From Mycobacteriales bacterium (GTDB lineage Bacteria > Actinomycetota > Actinomycetes > Mycobacteriales > SCTD01): DNA of 64,000 nt. The notes beneath the pieces are model-generated. The model was not told the origin of the DNA, did not search any database, and saw nothing but the letters and a program-made list of their open reading frames with translations. Every line of letters begins with the position of its first letter. Positions within the stretch are counted from its first letter, which is position 1. Position numbers and translations under genes: made by a program. Shown here one piece after another: positions 17,509 to 26,114 of the stretch. The stretch covers positions 1 through 64,000 of the forward strand of contig JAUYQP010000022.1 of NCBI GenBank assembly GCA_030697205.1, in the 5' to 3' direction.

Positions 17509-18986
17509 GGCTCGGCTCGACCACCCCGACAGCAGAGGAGTTCGCGGCCCTCGACCAGCCGGTCGTCCCGGTCGTGCGTCGGCTGCTCGCCGACGGCGAG
17601 ACCCCGGTGGGGGTCTACCGCAAGCTCGCCGGCAACCGGCCCGGCACCTTCCTGCTGGAGTCCGCGGAGCAGGGCCGCCAGTGGTCGCGCTGGTCCATCG
17701 TCGGCGTCCGCAGCGCAGGGGTCCTCACCGAGCGCGACGGCCGTGCGGTGTGGCTCGGGGAGGGTCTGCCGACGACGAGCGACGACCCGCTCGAGGCGTT
17801 GCGCGAAGCCGCGGAGCTGCTGCGCAGCCCCAAGCCCGACGACCTGCCGCCGCTCACCGGCGGCCTGGTCGGCTACGTCGGCTACGACGCGGTGCGCCGC
17901 ATCGAGCGGCTGCCCTCGACCGCACCCGACGAGATCGGCATGCCCGAGATCGCGATGATGCTCGCGACCGACCTCGCGGTCCTCGACCACGGCGACGGCA
18001 CCGTCGTGCTCATCGCCAATGTCCTGCGCGGCGGCTCCTACGACGACGCCGTCGCGCGCCTCGACGCGATGGCGGCAGACCTCGCCAAGGCGACCGAGCC
18101 GTCGGTCGCCACGGTGGACCTCGCGGCCCAGCCCGAGGTCGTCCGGCGCACGTCGCCCGAGGACCACATGGCTGCCGTCGAGGTCGTCAAGGAGCACATC
18201 CGGGCCGGCGACGCCTTCCAGGTCGTGCTCTCCCAGCGCTTCGAGGTCCGCACCGAGGTCGACGCCCTCGACGTCTACCGCGTGCTGCGGGCGACCAACC
18301 CGTCGCCCTACATGTACCTGCTGCGCTTCGCAGGGCGGGAGTCGCCGTACGACGTCGTGGGGTCCTCTCCCGAGGCGCTCGTCACCGTCACCGACCGGCG
18401 CGCCGTCCTGCACCCCATCGCCGGGACCCGGCCGCGCGGCGCGACCCCCGAGCAGGACGCCGAGCTCGCGGCCGGCCTGCTCGCCGACCCGAAGGAGCGC
18501 AGCGAGCACGTGATGCTCGTCGACCTCGGGCGCAACGACCTCGGCCGGGTCTGCGTCCCGGGCTCGGTCGACGTCGTGGAGTTCATGAACGTCGAGCGCT
18601 ACAGCCACGTCATGCACATCGTGTCGACCGTCGTCGGCGAGGTCCTGCCGGACAAGCAGGCGTACGACGTCCTGCGGGCGACCTTCCCCGCGGGGACGCT
18701 CTCCGGCGCGCCCAAGCCCCGTGCGATGGAGATCATCGAGTCGCTGGAGCCGGCCCGGCGGGCCCTCTACGGCGGGTGCGTCGGCTACCTCGACGCGGGC
18801 GGAGACATGGACCTCGCGATCGCGATCCGCACCGCGGTCCTGCACGAGGGCACCGCCTACGTGCAGGCCGGTGGCGGGCTGGTCGCCGACAGCGACCCGG
18901 CGGCCGAGCAGGCGGAGTGCGAGAACAAGGCAGCGGCCGTGCTGCGGGCCGTGGCGGCCGCGGCGACCCTGCGCGCGGTGACGTGA
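17505..18986 (+). CDS. trpE: Anthranilate synthase component I
   Basis: A 493-residue chorismate-utilising enzyme that, with a TrpG glutaminase not seen here, makes anthranilate. The N-terminal FLLES element belongs to the tryptophan feedback site, and the catalytic domain shows [50 protein letters not shown], and [12 protein letters not shown]. The length fits stand-alone TrpE rather than a TrpEG fusion. The GTG overlaps the hisI stop, so there is no room for a trp leader or attenuator before it. Confidence 0.96.
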   Translation: MRLGSTTPTAEEFAALDQPVVPVVRRLLADGETPVGVYRKLAGNRPGTFLLESAEQGRQWSRWSIVGVRSAGVLTERDGRAVWLGEGLPTTSDDPLEALREAAELLRSPKPDDLPPLTGGLVGYVGYDAVRRIERLPSTAPDEIGMPEIAMMLATDLAVLDHGDGTVVLIANVLRGGSYDDAVARLDAMAADLAKATEPSVATVDLAAQPEVVRRTSPEDHMAAVEVVKEHIRAGDAFQVVLSQRFEVRTEVDALDVYRVLRATNPSPYMYLLRFAGRESPYDVVGSSPEALVTVTDRRAVLHPIAGTRPRGATPEQDAELAAGLLADPKERSEHVMLVDLGRNDLGRVCVPGSVDVVEFMNVERYSHVMHIVSTVVGEVLPDKQAYDVLRATFPAGTLSGAPKPRAMEIIESLEPARRALYGGCVGYLDAGGDMDLAIAIRTAVLHEGTAYVQAGGGLVADSDPAAEQAECENKAAAVLRAVAAAATLRAVT

Positions 18987-19516
18987 CGGCGGGCCGCGAG
19001 AGGTCGCTCGCGCTGCTGCTCGTCGCGGGTGGCGTGGTCCTGCTCGCGCTCTCGCTGCCCATGACGTGGGTCACCGTGCCGGCGTCCCTCACGATGCGGC
19101 CGGGTCCGGTGTCGCTCTCCGGGCTGATCGTCTTCGAGGACGGCCTTCTGCACGCCCTGCTCGTCGGCGCGCTGCTGCTCGGCCTGTGGCGGTGGGACGA
19201 CTGGCGGCGCACGACGGTCGCGGTCACCATCGTCCTGGTGTCGCTGGTGTGGCTCGGCCAGGCCCTCGAGCGCGCGGCGGAGGCGGGCAACGCCGCGGCC
19301 AGGGCCGACGAGGGGCCGCAGCGGCTCGGGCTCAACTGGCTCGAGGACCGCGGGTTGCTCGCCCGCCTCGCCCTTGCCGACCTCCCGGTCACGCCGTGGC
19401 CGTGGGTAGCCGTCGGCGGCAGCCTCGTCACCGCGTCCGGTGCCGTCCTGGTCCTCGTCCGGTCCCGCCGCTGGGAGGCCGCCGCCCCCGCCGGCGACGG
19501 CTGGTGGGCCGCGTGA
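18983..19516 (+). CDS. Trp-operon-type membrane protein, copy 1
   Basis: A 177-residue protein with four hydrophobic segments (~9-26, 46-66, 74-90, 136-158). Its first loop MTWVTVPASL parallels DWATVPVAGS of the next gene, so the pair looks like diverged tandem copies of the tryptophan-biosynthesis-associated membrane family (TIGR02234 / Trp_oprn_chp). This copy lacks the C-terminal WDxLDxGEDPT tail. It overlaps trpE and the next gene by GTGA. Function unknown. Confidence 0.72.
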   Translation: MTAGRERSLALLLVAGGVVLLALSLPMTWVTVPASLTMRPGPVSLSGLIVFEDGLLHALLVGALLLGLWRWDDWRRTTVAVTIVLVSLVWLGQALERAAEAGNAAARADEGPQRLGLNWLEDRGLLARLALADLPVTPWPWVAVGGSLVTASGAVLVLVRSRRWEAAAPAGDGWWAA

Positions 19517-20169
19517 GCGCAGGAGCCCGCCGCGAGCTCGGAGCGGCCGTGCTCGCGTGCCTCGTGGGGGCCGTGCTGGTGCTGCTCTCCCTGGTCCGCG
19601 ACTGGGCCACCGTGCCGGTCGCCGGCAGCGCCCTGCTGCCCGACCGCGTCGTCGGCGTCCGCGGGGCCGACCTGGTGCCGGGCGTGCGTGCCCTCGCGCT
19701 CGTCGGCCTGGCCGGTGTCGTCGGGCTGGCCGCCACCCGGGGCCGTGGTCGCAGCGCGGTCGGTGCGGTCCTCGGCCTGGTCGGGGTCGTCGTGGTCGTC
19801 GAGACGGTCCGGGCCGCGACCGACCTGCGGGCCAGGGTCCGCGGAGTCGACGCGATCGGTGACCTCGGAGGCGCCGGTGCGGTCGACGGCACGGTCGACG
19901 GCACGGCCTGGCCCGCCCTGGCGGTCCTCGGTGCGCTGCTGCTCGTCGCAGCGGGCGCGCTGGTGGCGGTGCGGGGCCGGCACTGGTCGGCGCTGTCGGA
20001 GCGCTACGACGCACCGGTCGGCGGAGCGCGCGGTGGCCGGGAGCCCGTGCCCGCCGAGTCGTCCACCGTGGCGCCCGCCGAGTCGTCCACCGAGTCGTCC
20101 ACCGTGGCGCCCACCGACAAGGCGCTGTGGGACGACCTCGACCGCGGTGAGGACCCCACCACCGGCTGA
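19513..20169 (+). CDS. Trp-associated membrane protein (TIGR02234-like), copy 2
   Basis: A 218-residue protein with four predicted helices (~9-27, 58-72, 80-98, 134-153), the RDWATVPV loop, a late RGRHWSALSERYD segment and the family's C-terminal signature LWDDLDRGEDPT. A linker of PAESSTVAP-like repeats lies before that tail, encoded by imperfect repeats of GCCCGCCGAGTCGTCCACC (~20050-20110). The family is found between trpE and trpC in actinobacteria; its role is unknown, and a membrane function linked to tryptophan supply is only inferred. Confidence 0.85.
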   Translation: MSAGARRELGAAVLACLVGAVLVLLSLVRDWATVPVAGSALLPDRVVGVRGADLVPGVRALALVGLAGVVGLAATRGRGRSAVGAVLGLVGVVVVVETVRAATDLRARVRGVDAIGDLGGAGAVDGTVDGTAWPALAVLGALLLVAAGALVAVRGRHWSALSERYDAPVGGARGGREPVPAESSTVAPAESSTESSTVAPTDKALWDDLDRGEDPTTG

Positions 20170-20253
20170 CCCCGGGAGGCGGACCCCCGGGTCGTCCCCG
20201 TACCCTCGGGCCGTGCGACCGGTCCGCGGTCGCCAGAGCGAGGGAGCCCCCCG

Positions 20254-21078
20254 GTGAGCGTGCTCGACGACATCCTCGTCGGGGTGCGTGAGGACCTCGC
20301 CGCCCGCCAGGAGCTGACCACGCTCGACCAGCTCAAGCAGCGCGCGACGACCCGGCCGGCCCCGCTCGACGGGGTTGCCGCGCTCAAGCAGCCGGGCGTC
20401 GCGGTCATCGCCGAGGTCAAGCGCAGCAGCCCCTCGAAGGGGGCGCTGGCCGCGATCGCCGACCCGGCCGGGCTCGCCGAGGACTACGAGGCAGGCGGCG
20501 CCAGCGTCATCTCGGTCCTCACCGAGCAGCGCCGCTTCGGGGGCAGCCTCGCCGACCTCGACGCGGTGCGGGCCCGGGTCGACGTACCCGTGCTGCGCAA
20601 GGACTTCGTGGTGTCGAGCTACCAGGTCTGGGAGGCCCGCGCCCACGGTGCCGACCTCGTGCTGCTCATCGTGGCCGCGCTCGAGCAGAACGCCCTCGTG
20701 TCGCTCGTGGAGCGCACCGAGTCGCTCGGCATGACGCCGCTGGTCGAGGTCCACGACGAGGAGGAGCTGGTCCGGGCCCTCGACGCGGGTGCGCGGGTGG
20801 TCGGTGTCAACGCCCGCGACCTCAGGACCCTCGAGGTCGACCGCGAGGTCTTCGGCCGGCTCGCGCCGCTCATCCCCGACAGTGCCGTGAAGATCGCGGA
20901 GTCCGGTGTGCGGGGGCCCCACGACCTGCTCCACTACGCCGCTGCCGGCGCCGACGCCGTCCTCGTCGGCGAGGGCGTCGTCGCGGGCGGCGACCCGCGC
21001 AAGGCCGTCGCGGCGCTCGTCACCGCCGGCGCCCACCCCTCAGCTCGCCACTCCGGTCCCGCAGGAGGACGCCCGTGA
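20254..21078 (+). CDS. trpC: Indole-3-glycerol-phosphate synthase
   Basis: A 274-residue (beta/alpha)8 enzyme for the fourth step of tryptophan synthesis, without a fused Trp[12 protein letters not shown] carries the catalytic Lys, followed by [25 protein letters not shown] with a second Lys, [20 protein letters not shown] and GEGVV. It begins after an 84-base gap, the only real break in the trp block, in which TACCCT (20201-20206) may be a -10; a GAGGGAG ribosome site precedes GTG 20254. The C-terminal end past residue 255 is Pro/Gly-rich. It overlaps trpB by GTGA. Confidence 0.96.
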   Translation: MSVLDDILVGVREDLAARQELTTLDQLKQRATTRPAPLDGVAALKQPGVAVIAEVKRSSPSKGALAAIADPAGLAEDYEAGGASVISVLTEQRRFGGSLADLDAVRARVDVPVLRKDFVVSSYQVWEARAHGADLVLLIVAALEQNALVSLVERTESLGMTPLVEVHDEEELVRALDAGARVVGVNARDLRTLEVDREVFGRLAPLIPDSAVKIAESGVRGPHDLLHYAAAGADAVLVGEGVVAGGDPRKAVAALVTAGAHPSARHSGPAGGRP

Positions 21079-22289
21079 CCGCCCCCCAGGTCTCGCTGCC
21101 CGACGCCGCCGGCCACTTCGGGCCCTACGGCGGCCGCTTCGTGCCTGAGGCCCTCATCGCCGCGCTCGACCAGCTCGCTCAGCAGCACCTCGACGCCGCG
21201 AGCGACCCGGAGTTCACCGGCGAGCTCGACCGGCTGCTGTCGACCTACGCCGGACGCCCGACGCCGCTCACGCACGCGCGCCGGCTCGGCGACCTGCTCG
21301 GCGGCGCGACCGTGCTGCTCAAGCGCGAGGACCTCGCCCACACCGGGTCCCACAAGATCAACAACGTGCTCGGCCAGGCCCTGCTCACCCAGCGGATGGG
21401 CAAGAAGCGGGTCATCGCCGAGACGGGGGCGGGGCAGCACGGCGTCGCCACCGCGACCGCCGCCGCGCTGTTCGGCTTCGACTGCACGGTCTACATGGGC
21501 GAGGAGGACACCCGCCGCCAGGCCCTCAACGTCGCCCGGATGCGACTGCTCGGCGCCGAGGTCGTCCCGGTCACGACGGGCACCCGCACCCTCAAGGACG
21601 CCACCAACGAGGCGTTCCGCGACTGGGTCGCCAACGTCGAGACCACCCACTACTGCATCGGCTCGGTCGTCGGCCCGCACCCGTTCCCCGCGATGGTCCG
21701 CGACTTCCAGCGCATCATCGGCGTGGAGGCGCGCCAGCAGTGCCTCGACCTCGTCGGCCGGCTCCCCGACGCCGCGGTCGCCTGCGTCGGCGGCGGCTCC
21801 AACGCGATGGGGCTCTTCCACGCCTTCATCCCCGACGAGTCGGTCGCGCTCATCGGCTGCGAGGCCGGTGGTGACGGGGTCGACACCGGCCGCCACGCCG
21901 CGCCGCTGACGGCCGGCACGCCGGGCGTGCTCCACGGCGCCCGCAGCTACCTCATGCAGGACGACGACGGGCAGACCCTCGACACCCACTCGATCAGCGC
22001 CGGCCTCGACTACCCGGGCGTCGGGCCCGAGCACTCGTGGCTGCGCGACGCGGGCCGCGCGCAGTACCGCGGCGTGTCCGACGCCGACGCGATGGCCGCC
22101 CTCGAGACGCTCGCCCAGCGCGAGGGGATCCTGTGCGCGATCGAGACCGCCCACGCGTTCGCGGGGGCCTTCGACTGGGTCCGCGGCCACGAGCGGCCCG
22201 CCGAGGAGCTGGTCGTCGTGATCAACCTCAGCGGCCGCGGCGACAAGGACGTCGACACCGCCGCCCGCTGGTTCGGCCTGCTCGGGTGA
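21075..22289 (+). CDS. trpB: Tryptophan synthase beta chain
   Basis: A 404-residue PLP enzyme that condenses indole with serine. [13 protein letters not shown] at the start, the Schiff-base Lys in [14 protein letters not shown] (~94), [12 protein letters not shown], the phosphate-binding [10 protein letters not shown] and the C-terminal LSGRGDKD are as in canonical TrpB1. It forms the alpha2beta2 complex with the next gene; the GTGA overlap suits 1:1 production. Confidence 0.98.
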   Translation: MTAPQVSLPDAAGHFGPYGGRFVPEALIAALDQLAQQHLDAASDPEFTGELDRLLSTYAGRPTPLTHARRLGDLLGGATVLLKREDLAHTGSHKINNVLGQALLTQRMGKKRVIAETGAGQHGVATATAAALFGFDCTVYMGEEDTRRQALNVARMRLLGAEVVPVTTGTRTLKDATNEAFRDWVANVETTHYCIGSVVGPHPFPAMVRDFQRIIGVEARQQCLDLVGRLPDAAVACVGGGSNAMGLFHAFIPDESVALIGCEAGGDGVDTGRHAAPLTAGTPGVLHGARSYLMQDDDGQTLDTHSISAGLDYPGVGPEHSWLRDAGRAQYRGVSDADAMAALETLAQREGILCAIETAHAFAGAFDWVRGHERPAEELVVVINLSGRGDKDVDTAARWFGLLG

Positions 22290-23068
22290 GTGCCCTCGAC
22301 GAGCTGTTCGCGCGCTGCCGCACCGAGGGCCGCGCCGCGCTCATCGGCTACCTGCCGGTGGGCTACCCCACCTACGACGACTCGGTGGCCGCCATGACCG
22401 CGATGGTCGCCGCGGGCGTCGACGCGGTCGAGGTCGGCATCCCCTACACCGACCCCGGCATGGACGGGCCCGTCATCCAGGTCGCCGTCGACGAGGCGCT
22501 GCGCGGCGGGGTGCGCGTCAAGGACGCGTTCCGCGCGGTCGAGGCCGTCGCGGCGGCCGGGGGAGTGCCGCTCGTCATGGGCTACTGGAACCCCGTCGAG
22601 CGCTACGGCCCCGCCCGCTTCGCCGCCGACCTGCGGGCCGCCGGTGCCGCGGGCGCCATCACCCCCGACCTCATCCCCGAGGAGGCCGCGCCCTGGCTCG
22701 AGGCCGCCCGCGAGGTCGACCTCGACCCGATCTTCCTCGTCGCACCGTCGTCCAGTGACGAGCGCATCGGCGTCGTCGCCCGCACCAACCGCGGCTTCGT
22801 CTACGCCGCCTCCACGATGGGCGTGACCGGTGAGCGCGCCGCGACCTCCACCCGCGCGGTGGAGCTCGTCGAGCGGGTGCGTGTGCAGACCGACCTGCCG
22901 GTCTGCGTCGGCCTCGGCGTCTCCGACGGCGCCCAGGCCGCCGAGGTCGCGGCCTACGCCGACGGCGTCATCGTCGGCTCCGCCCTCGTGCGGGCCCTGC
23001 GCGACGGCGGGGTCGCCGCCGTCGAGGCGCTCGCGGCCGAGCTCGCCTCCGGTGTCCGTCGCCGCTGA
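22286..23068 (+). CDS. trpA: Tryptophan synthase alpha chain
   Basis: A 260-residue barrel that cleaves indole-3-glycerol phosphate. The catalytic Glu is in [17 protein letters not shown] with the catalytic Asp in the same stretch (family form ELGIPFSDPLADGP). [37 protein letters not shown] and [10 protein letters not shown] also match. The last trp gene; lgt follows 19 bases later with its own -10 box. Confidence 0.96.
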   Translation: MSALDELFARCRTEGRAALIGYLPVGYPTYDDSVAAMTAMVAAGVDAVEVGIPYTDPGMDGPVIQVAVDEALRGGVRVKDAFRAVEAVAAAGGVPLVMGYWNPVERYGPARFAADLRAAGAAGAITPDLIPEEAAPWLEAAREVDLDPIFLVAPSSSDERIGVVARTNRGFVYAASTMGVTGERAATSTRAVELVERVRVQTDLPVCVGLGVSDGAQAAEVAAYADGVIVGSALVRALRDGGVAAVEALAAELASGVRRR

Positions 23069-23075
23069 CCCGGCC

Positions 23076-23081
23076 TAGGGT
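23076..23081 (+). promoter_or_regulatory. -10 box, leaderless promoter of lgt
   Basis: TAGGGT with 6 bases to the lgt GTG (23088). There is no ribosome-binding site in between, which fits a leaderless transcript. Confidence 0.5.
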
Positions 23082-23087
23082 GGTCCC

Positions 23088-23918
23088 GTGACACTGGCCT
23101 ACCTCCCGAGCCCCTCCACGGGAGTCCTTGAGATCGGCCCGTTCCCGCTGCGCGCCTACGCGCTGTGCATCATCGCCGGCGTCGTCGCGGCGGTCGTCAT
23201 CGGCGAGCGGCGGTGGGTCGCCCGCGGCGGCACCAAGGGCGCGGTCGGCGACGTCGCCGGCATCGCGGTCCCGCTCGGCCTCGTCGGGGCCCGGCTCTAC
23301 CACGTCGTGACGAGCCCGGCGAAGTACCTCGACGACCCGCTCGCGGTCCTGCGTGTCTGGGAGGGCGGGCTCGGCGTGCCGGGCGGCATCGCTGCGGGGG
23401 TGCTCTCGGCGTACGTCGTGTGCCGTCGCCGTGGCTACTCGCCAGGAGCGATGGCCGACGCGTGCGCCCCCGGCGTGCCCGTCGCGCAGGCCATCGGGCG
23501 CTTCGGCAACTGGTTCAACCAGGAGCTGTTCGGCCGCCCGACGACGCTGCCCTGGGGCCTGGAGATCGACCCCGACAACCCCGACGCGATCGCAGGCGCG
23601 GAGGCCTACCACCCGACCTTCCTCTACGAGTCGCTGTGGTGCCTCGGCATCGCGCTGGTCGTCATCTGGGCCGATCGGCGCTGGCAGCTCGGCGGGGGGC
23701 GTGCCTTCGCGCTCTACGCGGGGCTCTACGCGATCGGGCGCGGCTGGATCGAGGCGCTGCGCATCGACGACGCGCAGGAGTGGTTCGGCCTGCGGCTCAA
23801 CGACTACGTCATGGCGGTCGTGCTCGTCGGCGCCGTCGCCTTCCTCGTCGCCCGTCGCGGCACCCGCCGCGAGCAGGTCGTCGAGCACCACCCCGAGCCC
23901 GTGGAGAGCGCCTCATGA
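23088..23918 (+). CDS. lgt: Prolipoprotein diacylglyceryl transferase
   Basis: A 276-residue inner-membrane enzyme that adds diacylglycerol to the lipobox Cys of prolipoproteins, such as the lipoproteins in this window. Seven membrane segments are expected. GLVGARLYHV, the Lgt signature region with IGRFGNWFNQELFG, HPTFLYESLW and the late Arg in GRGWIEALRIDD are all present. The C-terminus is short, without the long acidic tail seen in some actinobacteria. Start GTG 23088 is set by the adjacent -10. The stop overlaps the next gene by ATGA. Confidence 0.96.
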   Translation: MTLAYLPSPSTGVLEIGPFPLRAYALCIIAGVVAAVVIGERRWVARGGTKGAVGDVAGIAVPLGLVGARLYHVVTSPAKYLDDPLAVLRVWEGGLGVPGGIAAGVLSAYVVCRRRGYSPGAMADACAPGVPVAQAIGRFGNWFNQELFGRPTTLPWGLEIDPDNPDAIAGAEAYHPTFLYESLWCLGIALVVIWADRRWQLGGGRAFALYAGLYAIGRGWIEALRIDDAQEWFGLRLNDYVMAVVLVGAVAFLVARRGTRREQVVEHHPEPVESAS

Positions 23919-24619
23919 CCGGACACGCCGCCGAGATCCACCACGACCACCGCGACGTCACCGGGGGTTGGCTGCGGCCGGCGCTGTTCGGCGTCACCGA
24001 CGGGCTCGTCTCCAACACCGCGCTGGTCGCGGGCGTGGCCGGTGGTGGTGCCAGCGCCCGCGTGCTCGTCCTGACCGGGCTCGCCGGGCTGGTCGCCGGC
24101 GCGTTCTCCATGGCGACCGGGGAGTGGACGTCCGTGGCGTCGCAGACCGAGCTGGCCCGCGCCGAGATCGCGGTCGAGAAGGCCGAGATCGCCCGGGTGC
24201 CCAAGGCCGAGGAGGCCGAGCTCGCGGGCATCTACCGCAGTCGCGGTGTCGACGCCGCGACCGCGAAGGAGGTCGCCCGCCAGCTCAGCAGCGACCCCGA
24301 GACGGCCTGGCGGGTGCACGCCCGCGAGGAGCTCGGCATCGACCCCGACGACCTGCCCTCGGCCTGGCTGGCGGCCTGGACGAGCTTCGGCTCCTTCGCG
24401 ATCGGCGCGCTCGTGCCGGTCCTGCCCTACCTGCTCGGTGCCAGCTCGCTGCTGCTCATGGTGGTCCTCGCCGGGGTCGCGCTGTTCCTCGTCGGAGCGC
24501 TGGTCAGCCGCTTCACCGAGCGCACGGCCCTCTACGCCGGGACCCGACAGCTGGTGCTCGGCGCGGCGGCGACCGCCGTGACCTACGCGATCGGCAGCGC
24601 GGTCGGCACCGGCGTCTGA
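23915..24619 (+). CDS. VIT1/CCC1-family iron/manganese transporter
   Basis: A 234-residue membrane protein of the VIT family (DUF125). GVTDGLVSNTALVAGVAGGG forms helix 1, FSMATGEWTSVASQTEL ends helix 2, a charged metal-binding-type cytoplasmic segment with EKAEIARVPKAEEAELA follows, and three more helices occupy the C-terminal half (~150-230). Bacterial members move Fe2+ or Mn2+. ATG 23915 overlaps lgt. Its last 37 bases overlap the convergent sensor kinase gene. Confidence 0.92.
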   Translation: MTGHAAEIHHDHRDVTGGWLRPALFGVTDGLVSNTALVAGVAGGGASARVLVLTGLAGLVAGAFSMATGEWTSVASQTELARAEIAVEKAEIARVPKAEEAELAGIYRSRGVDAATAKEVARQLSSDPETAWRVHAREELGIDPDDLPSAWLAAWTSFGSFAIGALVPVLPYLLGASSLLLMVVLAGVALFLVGALVSRFTERTALYAGTRQLVLGAAATAVTYAIGSAVGTGV

Positions 24620-25887
24620 GCCTGGTAGGCCGCGGGTACCCGCACCTCGACCGTCACCCAGCCGTCGAGGCTGCGTACAGCGACCCGGCCGCCATGGACC
24701 TCGACCAGCCGTCGTACGACGTAGAGGCCCATCCCGAGTCCCTCTCGGTCGCGGGTCGGCCCGCTCGCGAGCTGGGTGAACGGCTCGAAGAGGCGCCCCG
24801 CGGTGGCGGCGTCGATGCCGGCGCCCTCGTTGGTGACGGCGATCCAGACCTCCGCGCCCTCCTGGCCCGCAGCCAGCAGCGGGACGCCTCCTGCCGCACC
24901 GTGCTGGACGGCGTTGTCGAGCAGGTTGGCCAGCACCTGGTGCAGCGCCTGCGGCGTCATGCGCGCGCGGCTGCCCTGCTCGACGAGCACCGACACGGGG
25001 TTCGCGGAGCGGCCGGACTGGGCGACGACCGAGGCGGCGACGGACCCGACATCTGCCTCGGCGGTCGGGTCCGGCGCGGTGGCCGAGGCCGCCGTGAGCA
25101 TGTTCTCGAGCAGCCGTGACAGCCGTTCCTCCTGCTCGACGACGGCATGGAGGAGCTGGCTGCGCGCGGCGGGGCCGAGCCGCTCGCCGCGCTGCAGCAG
25201 GGTGAGGGCGGCACCGCGGATGCCGGTCAGCGGGGTGCGGAACTCGTGGCTGACGGTGGCGATGAGGTCGGCGCGGATGCGGTCCGCCTCGGCGAGGCGC
25301 GCCCGCACTCCCTGGTCGCCGTCGTGCAGCTCGTGCGCGAGCGCCTCCGCGCTGGCCCGCGCGATCTCGTCGGCGCGCCAGAACAACAGCAGCACGCCGG
25401 TTCCGACGACGCCGAACGCGAGGTGGGTGACGACCCAGACCAACGCGGCGCCTTCGTGCCCGTAGACCTCGACGTTGCCGAACACGACGACGACGGCCTG
25501 GCCGGCCGCCACGTAGGCGACCGCCGTGCCGTAGACGACCCAGTCCTGGTAGAGCGCGGCCGCGGCCAGCGCCAGCAGGATGTGCAGGTGGAGCTCCTCA
25601 CCCTGGCGGGTCAGGTGCACCAGCAGGCCGGACGAGGTCAGCAGGCCCACGGCCACGGCGCCGGCCCGCACGCGGCGGGGCAGCGGCGCGAGGGCGACGC
25701 CGAGCAGCGCGGCGAGCAGGAGGGCGCCACCCGCACCGTTCAGCTCACCCCGGCCGGTGACCCTCGCGGCCACGACGACGCCGGGGATGTGCAGCGCCAG
25801 CAGCCAGCACAGGATGCGGTGCCGCCACAGGAACTCCTCCGTCGCGAGCGCCCGACCGTGCGGGAGCCATCCGGGGGAGCGGGTCAC
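24583..25887 (-). CDS. Membrane sensor histidine kinase
   Basis: A 434-residue kinase. About six hydrophobic segments fill residues 27-170 with no large periplasmic domain, so the sensed signal is probably in or near the membrane. The dimerisation helix carries phospho-acceptor His214 in TVSHEFRTPLTG, followed by the N-box NLLDNAVQHG and the G-boxes (NEGAGID, GLGMGLYVVRRL). No response regulator is adjacent, so its partner lies elsewhere. GTG 25887 is preferred to ATG 25923 because AGAGGAGT sits 8 bases upstream. Its promoter region has the hairpin motif also found before the glycosyltransferase at 58124. Confidence 0.9.
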   Translation of the reverse strand: MTRSPGWLPHGRALATEEFLWRHRILCWLLALHIPGVVVAARVTGRGELNGAGGALLLAALLGVALAPLPRRVRAGAVAVGLLTSSGLLVHLTRQGEELHLHILLALAAAALYQDWVVYGTAVAYVAAGQAVVVVFGNVEVYGHEGAALVWVVTHLAFGVVGTGVLLLFWRADEIARASAEALAHELHDGDQGVRARLAEADRIRADLIATVSHEFRTPLTGIRGAALTLLQRGERLGPAARSQLLHAVVEQEERLSRLLENMLTAASATAPDPTAEADVGSVAASVVAQSGRSANPVSVLVEQGSRARMTPQALHQVLANLLDNAVQHGAAGGVPLLAAGQEGAEVWIAVTNEGAGIDAATAGRLFEPFTQLASGPTRDREGLGMGLYVVRRLVEVHGGRVAVRSLDGWVTVEVRVPAAYQAQTPVPTALPIA

Positions 25888-25921
25888 CTGTCCAGACTCC
25901 TCTGGGTGGACTCCTCTTTCC

Positions 25922-25939
25922 ATGGCCCGAAGGGACCAT
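25922..25939 (-). promoter_or_regulatory. Near-palindromic hairpin motif upstream of the sensor kinase
   Basis: On the minus strand ATGGTCCCTTCGGGCCAT, 34 bases before the kinase GTG. As RNA it folds into a 7-bp stem with one G-U pair and a CUUC loop. An 18-base site with one substitution lies at 58154-58171 in the same orientation before a glycosyltransferase gene. Operator or 5'-UTR element; which of the two is unknown. Confidence 0.55.
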
Positions 25940-25960
25940 TTCGGACGTAACCGCCGAACG

Positions 25961-25976
25961 GGTGACGGGAGTCACC
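25961..25976. promoter_or_regulatory. Perfect inverted repeat between the sensor kinase and gltB
   Basis: GGTGAC-GGGA-GTCACC, about 140 bases before gltB. A possible operator for gltB or for the divergent kinase gene; no known regulator motif is matched. Confidence 0.4.
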
Positions 25977-26022
25977 GCTCGGTGCGCACGGAGGGCGGGC
26001 CGTCCTGCGGTGCCCCGTCGTG

Positions 26023-26028
26023 TAACCT
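26023..26028 (+). promoter_or_regulatory. Candidate -10 box of gltBD
   Basis: TGTAACCT contains the -10 TAACCT, about 86 bases before the gltB ATG, leaving an 80-base leader. No clear -35 is seen. Confidence 0.35.
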
Positions 26029-26114
26029 GTTCGTCATCTGCGCAGGGCCAGCGACGTCCCGGGTGAGCAGCCAGCACGACCCGCTCAAGCACCCGATCGG
26101 AAGGCCCCGCACCC

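Noticed and set aside
17440-17510. Tryptophan attenuator or leader peptide before trpE
   Set aside because: trpE overlaps the hisI stop by GTGA, so there is no leader; no Trp-rich short frame is seen.
24583-25887. Sensor kinase as the PdtaS partner of the ANTAR regulator
   Set aside because: It has a HisKA H-box with HEFRTP and six membrane segments; PdtaS is a soluble HisKA_2/HWE-type kinase with GAF/PAS domains.
25945-25970. GlnR box before gltB (GTAAC...GTGAC)
   Set aside because: Half-site spacing (15 bases, or 9 to GAACG) does not match the 11-base GlnR periodicity, and the GAAAC halves are missing.
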